The notes under the pieces were generated by a model, which made no database searches, had not been told where the DNA came from, and worked only from the letters and a program-made list of their open reading frames with translations. The position numbers and the translations under genes were made by a program. DNA of 42,774 nucleotides from Bacillota bacterium (GTDB lineage: Bacteria > Bacillota > Clostridia > Peptostreptococcales > Anaerovoracaceae), in the NCBI GenBank assembly GCA_029239605.1, contig JARBUO010000024.1, positions 1 to 42,774 of the forward strand, read 5' to 3'. Of this stretch, positions 1 through 8,088 are shown piece after piece; the stretch's first letter is position 1, and each line of letters opens with the position of its first letter.

Positions 1-506
1 ATGCAGGAAGGCTGGGCTTTCGCAAAAGCTTCCGCTTCAATCTTGGGATTCTTTGCGGCTTTGTCAGCGTCATGGTTCTGTGCGCCGTATTCAGCGCAGC
101 GCTGTATGCCCTGATTCCTAAAATCAAACCTGTTATGGTAGTGGTTGGATCAGCCTACATGCTGCTTCTGGCCTGGAAGGTCTGGAAAAGCAGTGCAGAT
201 GCTGAAACGAAAGCAGAAAGCGGCTGTACGTTCCTGACAGGCTGTCTGCTCCAGTTCGTCAACCCCAAAATTTTCATTTATGGAATTACCGCTATGTCAG
301 CCTATATTCTGCCCGTATACCAGTCCCCCGTCATTCTGCTTGCCTTTGTCTTGCTGCTTTCCGCAGTGGGCTTTTCCGCATCGATGTGCTGGGCACTCTT
401 CGGAACTGCCTTTTCAAAACTATTCAAGGAGCATAGCAAGCCGGTCAATGCAGTTATGGTCATCCTTCTGATCTACTGCGCTGTTTCACTGCTGCTTCCG
501 CAATAG
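1..506 (+). CDS. LysE/RhtB-family amino-acid exporter, 5' end outside window
   Basis: Membrane exporter of the LysE/RhtB family, which exports amino acids or related small metabolites. The reading frame is open from base 3 to the TAG at 504-506, so the gene enters from outside the window and about 167 residues are visible. The first visible residues, GRLGFRKSFRFNLGILCGF, match the conserved cytoplasmic segment after the first helix of this family. Several hydrophobic helices follow, with the family-typical FVNPKIFIYGITAMSAYI stretch. An internal ATG at 72 is not a credible start because the conserved region lies upstream of it. The gene converges on the minus-strand methyltransferase gene 57 bp away. 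The transported substrate cannot be told from sequence. Confidence 0.85.
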   Translation, partial: AGRLGFRKSFRFNLGILCGFVSVMVLCAVFSAALYALIPKIKPVMVVVGSAYMLLLAWKVWKSSADAETKAESGCTFLTGCLLQFVNPKIFIYGITAMSAYILPVYQSPVILLAFVLLLSAVGFSASMCWALFGTAFSKLFKEHSKPVNAVMVILLIYCAVSLLLPQ

Positions 507-563
507 GCTGAGGGATAGCGCTCCAGGAGGAGTCCTGAGCCGCGGGGCCGGTTCCAGAATAGC

Positions 564-1148
564 TCAGAGATACCGCCGGGTTCTTTTGCAGTAGTCCAGA
601 TACTCTTGTCCAAAATTTCCGGGAAGCAGCTTCTCCTCTTCGAGAATCTGCAGATGAAACAATACGATAAGAAACATCGCCCCAAAGATCGCCGCAAAAT
701 TGGAAAAGGAGAGAGCCGTTCCCAAATAGATCAGATCAAAGCCGACGAAAGCAGGGTTCCTGCTGATGCGGTAGACCCCGGCGGTAACAATTCGTGTGCT
801 CTGGCCCTCCTCCACACCGGCCCGCCAGCTGTCTTTCATGACCATGACGGCACTCATAAAAAAGCAGACCCCGAGCAATGCCGCCGCAACTCCAATCATC
901 CGAATGACATCCTGAGGGAAAAGCAGCCCAAGCTTTGCTTCCATTAGGATCGAAATGTATTGAACCGCGGCCATTCCATAGGTGCCGACCAGAAGAAACA
1001 CTTCGATCAGGAAGGTTCTGCCTGGTTTGTTTCCCTTCGCCAGCCTTGTGCCGTCAATTCCCCGCCTTTTTAGCATGATCTGCTTTGTAATATAAGTTAG
1101 ATAAAACGTGCTGATCAGCAGCAACATTAAGATTTGATAGAAATTCAT
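564..1148 (-). CDS. Isoprenylcysteine carboxyl methyltransferase-family membrane protein
   Basis: Predicted integral membrane methyltransferase of the ICMT/PEMT-like family, 194 residues. It begins with a membrane helix (residues 3-20) and has further hydrophobic segments near residues 48-70, 80-105 and 145-170. The C-terminal half carries the family signature: GVYRISRNPAFVGFDL (about 124-139), then a helix, then EEEKLL with a Tyr/Arg-rich tail ending CKRTRRYL, which forms the SAM-binding region in this family. AAAAGGAAAT lies upstream of the ATG. Bacterial relatives often sit alone and have no assigned substrate, so the role is open. It converges with the LysE gene and follows the flavodoxin-ferredoxin gene on the same strand about 100 bp away. 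Confidence 0.8.
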   Translation of the reverse strand: MNFYQILMLLLISTFYLTYITKQIMLKRRGIDGTRLAKGNKPGRTFLIEVFLLVGTYGMAAVQYISILMEAKLGLLFPQDVIRMIGVAAALLGVCFFMSAVMVMKDSWRAGVEEGQSTRIVTAGVYRISRNPAFVGFDLIYLGTALSFSNFAAIFGAMFLIVLFHLQILEEEKLLPGNFGQEYLDYCKRTRRYL

Positions 1149-1246
1149 AATTTTATTTCCTTTTCACGCTTATGCGGCCAACTTTGTTTTCCCTTTTAGC
1201 CCGCCTTCAAAATTGTAGTGGGGCCGCTTTGCTTCTTTATCCTGTT

Positions 1247-2035
1247 TCAACGTTTTACAGCACTGCTGTTTTCCAGCCGCTGCAGATCCGGATGCAGATA
1301 TCGTCCCTTCTTCTCAGTCCCCTTGCCCATCTGAATGGCGTTGACAGGACATCGGTGGATGCAGGCAAGACACTGGGTGCACTCCTTTCCCCATACCGGT
1401 TTTGTCTCAACCTTTATGGTATGAACGGGGCATACTTTTTCACATAGACCGCAGCTGATGCATTTGTCATCAGCATAAAACTTCTTGGTATCCATCGCAA
1501 ATCGATTGAATAAAGGATTGACCACCCTGGTTTTCAATCCCGGGAAACTTCCGGGAATATTTCGGTGAACGCTTTCTCTCCGGCTGATGATTCCATTGAT
1601 TTCCCGCAGTGTTCCTTCCGCTTCTTTCAGCTTTCTTTCTTCCAGCTCCTTGGGATCCACATCAAATCCAACAACATAATTATTGGGCATCTTAAGTGTG
1701 AAGGAACTGTTCAAAACCATCCCTGAACCCTCCAGAGACTTTCGGAGAAGCCTTGTGGCCTGCCCCTCTTCATCTCCGCAGGTACACAGGGAGAAAACAT
1801 AGGGCTTTCCCGTAACCCTAAGCTTTTTTATAAATTCCAGAACCATTGCGGGAGGTCCCCAGGCATAAACAGGAAAGACAAAGCCCAGAACAGCACTGTC
1901 CTTTTGCTCATAAGAATATACCGCTTGCTTCCGATCCATCTCCGCGGGAATGGAGATCAGCTGCTCCCCCTGAGCATCCCCAATCGCACTGGCTGCATAA
2001 AGGGAATTTCCTGTACCGGTAAAATAAAAAATCAC
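1247..2035 (-). CDS. EFR1-type flavodoxin-ferredoxin fusion protein
   Basis: Cytoplasmic electron-transfer protein joining an N-terminal flavodoxin domain to a C-terminal 2[4Fe-4S] ferredoxin. The FMN phosphate-binding loop FTGTGNS is at the extreme N terminus. The clusters are formed by CISCGLCEKVCP and CTQCLACIHRCP near residues 195-230. I place the start at GTG 2035: AAAAGGAG lies nine bases upstream and the protein then begins MIFYFTGTGNS, as family members do. An ATG at 2044 directly abuts the ribosome site and is less likely. The family (EFR1) is common in anaerobic Clostridia; its physiological partners are mostly unknown. The gene stands alone between a methyltransferase and a DUF1848 gene. 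Confidence 0.88.
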   Translation of the reverse strand: MIFYFTGTGNSLYAASAIGDAQGEQLISIPAEMDRKQAVYSYEQKDSAVLGFVFPVYAWGPPAMVLEFIKKLRVTGKPYVFSLCTCGDEEGQATRLLRKSLEGSGMVLNSSFTLKMPNNYVVGFDVDPKELEERKLKEAEGTLREINGIISRRESVHRNIPGSFPGLKTRVVNPLFNRFAMDTKKFYADDKCISCGLCEKVCPVHTIKVETKPVWGKECTQCLACIHRCPVNAIQMGKGTEKKGRYLHPDLQRLENSSAVKR

Positions 2036-2166
2036 GTATCCCATCTCCTTTTACTATATTTTATCCCTCAAATTGATGGCCTTCCTCTGGCCTCCGTCGG
2101 TTCGGAGGTTAATTCCTGCCTGGTCGCGGCGCTCGCTCAGTGTAAGGCCCTTCATCTCTCAAGATT

Positions 2167-3096
2167 CTATTCGTCTAAAAAAGTAGTTTGCCGAACTTTC
2201 AAAGAAGGCCCCGTTCTGTCCGTGATGATTTCCGAACCGTTGGGCTCCCCTGTCAGCAGCGGAAATTCGGGTTGATGAGTCGCTCTCCTCTTTCGAATCG
2301 TCTTCTCGCTTGTGGTAGCGTAGCAATAAAGACAGCCGTTATCACAGGTATCATAGGCGCCGATATCCACGCTCTCAATACAGCCGCAGGCCGGACGCTG
2401 CCCAGGGTCTTTCTTTCCCTCAATGCGGCAGCCGATGATTTCCTCTATCTTTTCCCTGTCAATACAGCTTGCGGGCTGGATTCCCAGCGCCTTCAGGTTG
2501 ATCTCCTCTGAGCAGGCGTAAACAGGCAGTTTAAATTCTTTGGCGATATGAGAAATCATCCCCGCCGTCTCCAGCATCTCGCTCCTGTTTAAAACATCGC
2601 CTCTGTTCTTTGTGTGGGCATAGGAATCTACAAAGCTGATGATGCATCGCTCCGTATATTCTCTCAGCTCTCCGCACAGCCAGCAGAATCGCTCTGCAAC
2701 CCATTCTGCCGAGAATCTGTCGTTGGTAAGGATCGGATCAAACCTCCAGTCAACACGCTTTGGCCCAATCCTGTCACTGAGTCTCTTAAAGGTGTCGATC
2801 ACGGCATCCTTTTCCGGCAAATTCTGCTCCATGTCTCTCCCATAGGCGGTAACAGTAAACTGAAAGTAATAGGAGTAGCCCATCTCTTCTATCACAGGAA
2901 GTATCTCAAACATAGGAGCAGGGTTCTTGGTCCAGAAGACAACGCAGTCCACCTGTTCCGGAGACAATGAAACCCTGCCCAGCCGCCCTGCGTTCCTCGG
3001 ATTGGGAATCAGCGCATAACCTGCTCGAAGGCGATTGACAAACCACTGGGAATAGCAACAGGGGATATCGGTTCTTCTGCTTGCACTGATGATCAT
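2167..3096 (-). CDS. DUF1848 family protein with C-terminal CX3CX2C motif
   Basis: Member of the DUF1848 family, 309 residues from the start chosen here. The N terminus MIISASRRTDIPCCYSQW and the downstream FWTKNPAPM are typical of the family. The start at 3096 is preceded by GAGAGGGGGA at good spacing; a longer frame to 3138 would add 14 non-conserved residues. Near the C terminus CDNGCLYCYA provides Cys251, Cys255 and Cys258, a CX3CX2C arrangement like the cluster-binding motif of radical SAM enzymes, although those normally carry it near the N terminus. The biochemical function is unknown. There is no operon partner: about 120 bp precede the next gene and a terminator hairpin lies upstream at 3187-3237. 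Confidence 0.85.
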   Translation of the reverse strand: MIISASRRTDIPCCYSQWFVNRLRAGYALIPNPRNAGRLGRVSLSPEQVDCVVFWTKNPAPMFEILPVIEEMGYSYYFQFTVTAYGRDMEQNLPEKDAVIDTFKRLSDRIGPKRVDWRFDPILTNDRFSAEWVAERFCWLCGELREYTERCIISFVDSYAHTKNRGDVLNRSEMLETAGMISHIAKEFKLPVYACSEEINLKALGIQPASCIDREKIEEIIGCRIEGKKDPGQRPACGCIESVDIGAYDTCDNGCLYCYATTSEKTIRKRRATHQPEFPLLTGEPNGSEIITDRTGPSLKVRQTTFLDE

Positions 3097-3186
3097 TGAC
3101 CATCCCCCTCTCAAAAAATCACACACGAAATTACTCAAAGTACTCCAGGATTATTATCCCCATCATACCATAAAAATTTCCAATGG

Positions 3187-3237
3187 AAAAGCCGTCTGAT
3201 TCCTCTTTGGAAGAAGAATCAGGCGGCTTGCTTTTTT
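3187..3237 (-). terminator. Rho-independent terminator after the M20-type amidase gene
   Basis: AAGCCGTCTGATTC (3189-3202) pairs with GAATCAGGCGGCTT (3216-3229), a 14-bp stem with one G-T pair and a 13-base loop. On the minus strand it is followed by a short T run; on plus by CTTTTTT, so it could act in both directions. It lies about 65 bp past the stop of the amidase gene. Confidence 0.85.
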
Positions 3238-3302
3238 AAACAATCGCTCCATTGCTAATTGAACAATGAAGGAAGAGCCTTCTCATATATAGATTGAAAA
3301 AA

Positions 3303-4565
3303 CTATTTCTTATCTGCCTTCAGAACAGCGTTCAGCATTACGCTTGCGCCCTCTGTGCAGGATTCCACAGGAGTGAATTCCGGCTCGCAGTGGCTGTGTC
3401 CTTCCTTGGAAGGAACGAAGATCATGGTTGTAGGAATCATGTAGGATACGAACTGTGCATCATGTCCTGCTCCGCTGTTGATGAATTGATTGGAAGCACC
3501 CAGTTCATCTGCGCTTTCCTTAACAAAGCTTACCAGTTCTTTATCAAAGTAAACGGTGTCACGCTGCCATGCCATTTCCACTTCGCAGCGGCATCTTGCC
3601 CATTCTTTTGTTTCCAGGCTCTTAACGATCTCCAGAACCTTCGCTCTTAATTCCGGATCTTCGTGTCTCACATCGATGGAGAAATCGATCATGTCCGGAA
3701 TTACAGTGTGCACGTTTGGATGACATAGGATTTCGCCTGTGGTGTAAACCAGTTCCGGTCTTTCCAGTTTGTCGATCTCTTCATGCAGATAGCAAAGCGC
3801 CTGAGCAGCAGCAAACAGAGCATCCTGTCTCTTGTGCATCGGAGTTGTTCCAGCGTGGTCAGACTGTCCGAAGAATCTGATTCTATAGTTGAACATTCCC
3901 AGTACACAGGTTACAACGCCTACATCCTTGCCTGCGTCTTCCAGAATCGGTCCCTGCTCGATATGAAGTTCAAACATTGCCTCATAGTCCTTGGGATTGA
4001 GTCTGTTCTTTTCTTCTCCTTTGTATGGGCTTGTATTCAGCGCATCGCCAAAGGTAGTTGTTTTATCTAAAACGCTTTTGGAAGCCAGCATATCGGCCTT
4101 TTTAAATTTCTTTGCGATTTCCGGCGGAAGATAGTCATTACATACTACTCCGGAGGACATCATTGCCGGAGGATAAAGGGAGCCTTCCTCATTTGTCCAA
4201 ATCATGGCTGTGACAGGATGTCTGTGAGGAATTTTTTCCGCTGCGATGGTTTCCAGAACCTCCATTGCACCGATAACGCCGAGGATACCGTCATAGTTTC
4301 CGCCGTTTCTTACAGAGTCGGCATGAGAACCCATTACGATTCTTTTTAATCCTGGTTCAGAACCTGGAAGAGTTGCGTATACATTGGCCATATCATCGCA
4401 TTCAATGATGGCGCCGATGGCTTCCATTCTCTTTACAAAATAGTCTCTTGCCATATGGGCTTCAGGGGATAGGGAGTATCTGGTGATTCCACCATGACCA
4501 GCATCACCAAATTTGCTGAATGTAGTGATCTTGTCATTCATTCTGTCTTTGTCACAGGTAAACAT
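3303..4565 (-). CDS. M20-type Zn-dependent amidase (hydantoinase/carbamoylase family)
   Basis: Cytoplasmic metalloenzyme of the N-carbamoyl-L-amino-acid hydrolase / beta-ureidopropionase / allantoate amidohydrolase group, 420 residues, the normal length. Visible metal-site motifs are MGSHADSV (His81, Asp83), YDGILG (Asp92) and TNEEGSLYPP (Glu126/Glu127). Also present are HIEQGPILE and FGQSDHAGTTP from the dimerisation/substrate domain and GAGHDAQF near the end. I choose ATG 4565 because AAAGGAG lies nine bases upstream; the longer frame to 4622 has no such site. No hydantoinase or allantoinase gene is adjacent, so the exact substrate (carbamoyl amino acid, ureido compound or amide) is unresolved. 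It is monocistronic between a terminator and a 500-bp gap. Confidence 0.88.
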   Translation of the reverse strand: MFTCDKDRMNDKITTFSKFGDAGHGGITRYSLSPEAHMARDYFVKRMEAIGAIIECDDMANVYATLPGSEPGLKRIVMGSHADSVRNGGNYDGILGVIGAMEVLETIAAEKIPHRHPVTAMIWTNEEGSLYPPAMMSSGVVCNDYLPPEIAKKFKKADMLASKSVLDKTTTFGDALNTSPYKGEEKNRLNPKDYEAMFELHIEQGPILEDAGKDVGVVTCVLGMFNYRIRFFGQSDHAGTTPMHKRQDALFAAAQALCYLHEEIDKLERPELVYTTGEILCHPNVHTVIPDMIDFSIDVRHEDPELRAKVLEIVKSLETKEWARCRCEVEMAWQRDTVYFDKELVSFVKESADELGASNQFINSGAGHDAQFVSYMIPTTMIFVPSKEGHSHCEPEFTPVESCTEGASVMLNAVLKADKK

Positions 4566-5079
4566 AATACTTACACTCCTTTTATCATATATATTTTGAT
4601 TTAAAAATAAAAAATCAACCACTTATGGACTAGTTGCTACATCGACTGACAAACGTCTACGTCTGCATCTTCAGCTCGCTTCGCTCCCTGCTGTCCGGTT
4701 TGCCTGGCCAAGCAACGGCTTCGCCTCCTACAGGAGCAAAAGCTCTCTGTGCTGTCCATTTTTCCGATCGGTCTAAAGCCAGAGAAAAAGGGCAAGCTTG
4801 GACAAAAAGGCAACGATGCAGATGGAAATTCAGGCAAGCGTAAACCAAAGTTTCAGCCAATCAAGGTACTAGGGCAATGCCGCATTCAGAGATGCGTTTC
4901 ATCGCTGCTTAAATCATTATAACACTGATTTTTACAAAATGTTACTAGTTTCGTAAAAAGATAAAAAAAAGAGATTGCTTCTCTATTTCGTTATTTGTCT
5001 TAAAAATTTTACTGCTTTTTGTACTGCAAAGTCAAGCAATCTTTGGCATTTTGTTCGCCGCAATATTCTGAAAAGTTAT
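4566..5079. other. 514-bp gap with no supported gene
   Basis: No open frame here has a credible start and coding character. Positions 4640-4860 are visibly GC-richer than the A/T-rich flanks and contain short frames on both strands that resemble no family I know. From about 4870, a TAGGG segment followed by GCAT/ATGC pairing loosely resembles the hairpins at 23028 and 33551. AGATTGCTT near 4971 is complementary to AAGCAATCT near 5035. The promoter of the amidase gene should lie in the A/T-rich part next to 4565, but I cannot name its boxes. Confidence 0.5.
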
Positions 5080-6090
5080 TCATACAACATAAAGAATCGG
5101 TACCGTTCCAAGCTTTGCACTGATCTGCTCTCTCAGAAATACCTCACCCTGCTCCCGTAACGGGTTACGGTAACAATACCGGCCTCTGCCCCGCCCGGTC
5201 ATGAGTTCTTTGTCATAAAGCTCTACGGCATTGGGAAACGCCTCATTGTTAATAGCACGATGAACAAAACTATAGGTCATAAAGATAATTTCAATGAAAA
5301 TCTCCTTTTTGGCTTTTTCACTGAGCTGCTCTGCAAGCTGATCGATCAGCATTTCATATTGCTCCATCCAATCATCTACAAGAATTACCGGTGCAATGAG
5401 AAGGCCAGTTCGATATCCCGCATGGCAAAGTTCATTTAGGGCTTTGATGCGATTCTCCAGCGGAGAAGTGCCGAACTCGATCTTCTGAATAATGCTCTGA
5501 GGATTGACACTCATGCGGATTAAGGTCCGGCCCTTATGCTCAAGAGGAAGCAGAGGTTCCACCATGTCAAATTTCGTAGGCAGAGTCAGATAGCCTTTCC
5601 TGCTGCCTGCAAATTCCGTAATGGTCCATTCCAGATTTTTCGTAATGGTATTTTCCAAAACAAGATCGCTGTTGCTTCCGATTTCGAATGTCAAATCCTC
5701 AGAAGCACCGGCGGCAGTTTTGATCAGTTTCTTCATCATCTGTTCCCGGTTCACGAAAAGCCTCATATAGGAGCACTTATTATAATTGCACACCAGATAA
5801 CAGTACAAACATTTTGCACTGCAGCCGGAAGAGGTATAGGGCACCAGAAAGTCTGACACCTTGTGATTTGGAACATATTTATGAGTCTTTCTGATTCCAA
5901 CGATCAGATAGTTCTTCATCCGGTTGAATTCCTTGTTGGAATTGGTCCGAAGTTCTTCTATATTATTGTGGTTTTCTATCGCTGTCCATGGCACATCAGG
6001 ATATTTGCTTTTCAAATATTTTCCCAGCTCATAATTCAGCGAATCAGGCTCGTAATAAACTCTCTCAGGGAACAAATCCATCATCTCCAT
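5080..6090 (-). CDS. splB: Spore photoproduct lyase-family radical SAM enzyme
   Basis: Radical SAM DNA-repair enzyme that reverses the 5-thyminyl-5,6-dihydrothymine lesion in germinating spores; 336 residues, the usual length. The cluster motif is SSGCSAKCLYCYL with Cys90, Cys94 and Cys97, and Tyr96 and Tyr98 of the Bacillus enzyme are kept. Also recognisable are VGIRKTHKY (about 64-72), RMSVNPQSIIQKIEFGTSPLENRI and the AGYRTGLLIAPVI strand. The Bacillus segment FEASCTSD, whose cysteine is Cys141, is FEIGSNSD here, so the hydrogen-donor cysteine is a serine (Ser139). This fits a clostridial-type subfamily or a changed mechanism. The start among ATG 6090, 6084 and 6081 is not decided, because the upstream ribosome site is weak. 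Confidence 0.88.
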   Translation of the reverse strand: MEMMDLFPERVYYEPDSLNYELGKYLKSKYPDVPWTAIENHNNIEELRTNSNKEFNRMKNYLIVGIRKTHKYVPNHKVSDFLVPYTSSGCSAKCLYCYLVCNYNKCSYMRLFVNREQMMKKLIKTAAGASEDLTFEIGSNSDLVLENTITKNLEWTITEFAGSRKGYLTLPTKFDMVEPLLPLEHKGRTLIRMSVNPQSIIQKIEFGTSPLENRIKALNELCHAGYRTGLLIAPVILVDDWMEQYEMLIDQLAEQLSEKAKKEIFIEIIFMTYSFVHRAINNEAFPNAVELYDKELMTGRGRGRYCYRNPLREQGEVFLREQISAKLGTVPILYVV

Positions 6091-6247
6091 TACATCTTGT
6101 TGTGATAGGATTAATTTTCCCCGATATTTTGATATTATGAAATCTGATTTTCTTTCAGATTTAGCAACCGGATTTTAAATTATCTGGACGAATAAAGATT
6201 ATTTGATGAAACGAAAGATCGTTTGACTGAACTAAAGTTGAAATCGC

Positions 6248-6934
6248 TTATTCTGCGTTCATCTCGTCTTTTACCATGGTAACGAACTCATCCCATCGAC
6301 CTTCGCTGAGAAGATGATCCGGACAGTGCTTTCCGGAAAAATCTTCATGCTTTTTTAAACTGTCAATGGAAAGATCATATGCCTTCAGCAGCATCGCCGC
6401 AAGTTTTGCGGTGTTTTCCAGGGTCTGCTCATAATCACTTTCAGGATTGATGCACATTTCAATTCCGATACCGTTTCGGTTGCCTCCGTCCTGCGAAAGT
6501 CCGTCTCCGGCATGAAAAGCGATCTCATTGTCAGGAATATGATAGTAAATCTCCCGGTCGTCCACTGTATAATGCCAGGACTTCTGCTGACTGTTGGCTT
6601 TCGTATGAAGATAGTTGTTGTGGGAAGCGGCATTGGCGTTTTTACCTGCATTTCCAGTCTCATGGATTACAATATATTTGATCTTTCTCTGTTCCCCCGG
6701 TCGTTCCATGGTCTTGGCCGAAACGAAGTCTGTGATTACCGGAATGTCAGCGATCACATCCACATTGGCTCTTAGCTTCGTGGGTTTATTTTCTATGTAA
6801 TGGACAGTGCCCCCGATGGCTGCAGCCGCCCCGATGAGAATTCCTATGACAGCGACAAGAAAGAGTCCTGCCCTTCTCTTATTAATTCGAAATTTTCTTC
6901 TGTTCGTTCTTCTGATTCTTATCCCATATCCCAT
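6248..6934 (-). CDS. Membrane-anchored N-acetylmuramoyl-L-alanine amidase (Amidase_2)
   Basis: Peptidoglycan amidase, 228 residues. A short basic N terminus (MGYGIRIRRTNRRKFRINKRR) is followed by one membrane helix (about 22-43), giving an extracellular catalytic domain anchored in the membrane. Zinc ligands can be placed by comparison with T7 lysozyme: His91 (VIHETGN), His196 and Cys204 (KHEDFSGKHCPD), with the same eight-residue spacing between the last two, and Lys202 at the catalytic lysine position. The start at 6934 is supported because an extended -10 box at 6963-6968 would begin transcription inside the longer frame. Sporulation, germination or vegetative cell-wall roles are all possible. 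Confidence 0.87.
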   Translation of the reverse strand: MGYGIRIRRTNRRKFRINKRRAGLFLVAVIGILIGAAAAIGGTVHYIENKPTKLRANVDVIADIPVITDFVSAKTMERPGEQRKIKYIVIHETGNAGKNANAASHNNYLHTKANSQQKSWHYTVDDREIYYHIPDNEIAFHAGDGLSQDGGNRNGIGIEMCINPESDYEQTLENTAKLAAMLLKAYDLSIDSLKKHEDFSGKHCPDHLLSEGRWDEFVTMVKDEMNAE

Positions 6935-6962
6935 GCTGTTATCCGATCCCCTTTCCTCCTTT

Positions 6963-6970
6963 ATTATAGC
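6963..6970 (-). promoter_or_regulatory. Extended -10 promoter of the amidase gene
   Basis: Reading the minus strand gives TGCTATAAT, an extended -10 box, followed directly by AAAGGAGGAAAGGGG and the ATG at 6934. Transcription should begin near 6956. No good -35 box is visible; the -35 region falls inside the arm of the preceding panC terminator. Confidence 0.6.
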
Positions 6971-6982
6971 ACAGGAAGAGAG

Positions 6983-7017
6983 AAAAGCCACCCGAAGATA
7001 AACTCCGGACGGCTTTT
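6983..7017 (-). terminator. Terminator after panC
   Basis: AAAAGCC (6983-6989) pairs with GGCTTTT (7011-7017), with an inner CCG/CGG pairing across a 2x2 internal loop. The minus strand continues TTTTCTCTCTT. It lies 55 bp past the panC stop and overlaps the upstream part of the amidase promoter. Confidence 0.7.
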
Positions 7018-7071
7018 AAACGCTTGGCATCGAGAGTAAACTTCCTGCATTACTCCCCTGTTTTGTGATAC

Positions 7072-7917
7072 TTAATTTCTGTAGATGAAGTTATCTATAA
7101 GTCTTGTATTTCCAACGTAGACCGCTGCTGCCACCAGTGCAGGCGACTGAATCAGCTTCACTGGCTTCAAGGTCTCAAGATCTACAATTTCTGCATAATC
7201 CAGCCTCGCAAGTTTTTCCGATTCAATCTTGTTTCTTATGAACCGTTCTATTTCATCAGAGGCTCTTATCCCCGCATCCAGGCACTTTTCCGCCAGCAGC
7301 AAAGCCTCATGCAGAATTCTCGATGCTTTTCTCTCCTCCGGATTCAAGCGGACATTCCGCGAACTTTTCGCCAGACCGTCATCTTCCCGCACCGTTTCGC
7401 AGGGGACGATCTCAAGATCCAGATTCAAATCCCGTACCATCCGCTGGATCACCGCTACCTGCTGGGCATCCTTTTGTCCAAAATAAGCTCTATCCGGTTT
7501 CACAATATTGAACAGCTTCATAACCACAGTGCATACGCCCCGGAAATGACCGGGCCGGCTTTTCCCGCAAAGCGTATCCGTCAGCCCTTCCATATCAACA
7601 AAAGAGCAGAAATCACTGCCGTACATTTCCTGTCCATCGGGATGAAAAATCAAATCTGCACCGGCAGAGGCGCAGATTTTCTGATCTTGTTCCAGATCTA
7701 TGGGATAGTTTTCCAGATCCTCTTTTTCTTCGAACTGCAAGGGATTGATAAAGATGCTTACAACAACACGATCATTTTCACTGTCTGCCCTGTAAATCAG
7801 GCTTTGATGTCCTTCATGCAAGTAGCCCATCGTTGGTACAAATCCGACCGTCAGGCCTTCTGTCCGCCAGGCTCTTACCTGCTCCCGAACCTCTTGAATG
7901 GTTTTTACAATTTTCAT
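7072..7917 (-). CDS. panC: Pantothenate synthetase
   Basis: Cytoplasmic ATP-dependent ligase joining pantoate and beta-alanine to give pantothenate, the precursor of coenzyme A. The length of 281 residues from ATG 7917 is standard. Visible are the nucleotidyltransferase motif VPTMGYLHEGHQSLI, the ATP-binding FGQKDAQQVAVIQRMV and the KMSKS-like loop SSRNVRL. AAGGAGG lies five bases before ATG 7917; the longer frame to 7995 adds residues without family similarity. The usual partners panB and panD are not next to it. The upstream neighbour on the same strand is a phosphotransacylase, separated by a tandem repeat array. A hairpin terminator follows. Confidence 0.95.
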   Translation of the reverse strand: MKIVKTIQEVREQVRAWRTEGLTVGFVPTMGYLHEGHQSLIYRADSENDRVVVSIFINPLQFEEKEDLENYPIDLEQDQKICASAGADLIFHPDGQEMYGSDFCSFVDMEGLTDTLCGKSRPGHFRGVCTVVMKLFNIVKPDRAYFGQKDAQQVAVIQRMVRDLNLDLEIVPCETVREDDGLAKSSRNVRLNPEERKASRILHEALLLAEKCLDAGIRASDEIERFIRNKIESEKLARLDYAEIVDLETLKPVKLIQSPALVAAAVYVGNTRLIDNFIYRN

Positions 7918-8005
7918 TTTTTCCTCCTTGTGGTGCAGTTTCATGGGAATACCGCCCGTAGAACCAATTTTAACATGGTGATCATCCATTTTCAATAAAA
8001 CTTAT

Positions 8006-8088
8006 CTTATCCAAAACTTAGCCTTATCCAAGAATTTCGTCTATCCAAGAATTTAGTTTATCCAAAACCTTAACTTATCCAGCTTAAG
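8006..8088 (-). repeat. Five-unit 15-18 bp tandem repeat across the phosphotransacylase stop codon
   Basis: Five consecutive units share the core TTATCCAA: 8006-8021, 8023-8040, 8041-8057, 8058-8073 and 8074-8088. The last unit encodes the final residues (Leu-Ser-Trp-Ile-Ser) of the phosphotransacylase gene, whose TAA is at 8070-8072; the others run on into the intergenic region toward panC. Confidence 0.75.

Noticed and set aside
4634-4860. Three overlapping short frames of 66-69 codons as a small gene
   Set aside because: Frames exist on both strands with no convincing ribosome site or recognisable domain; composition alone is not enough.
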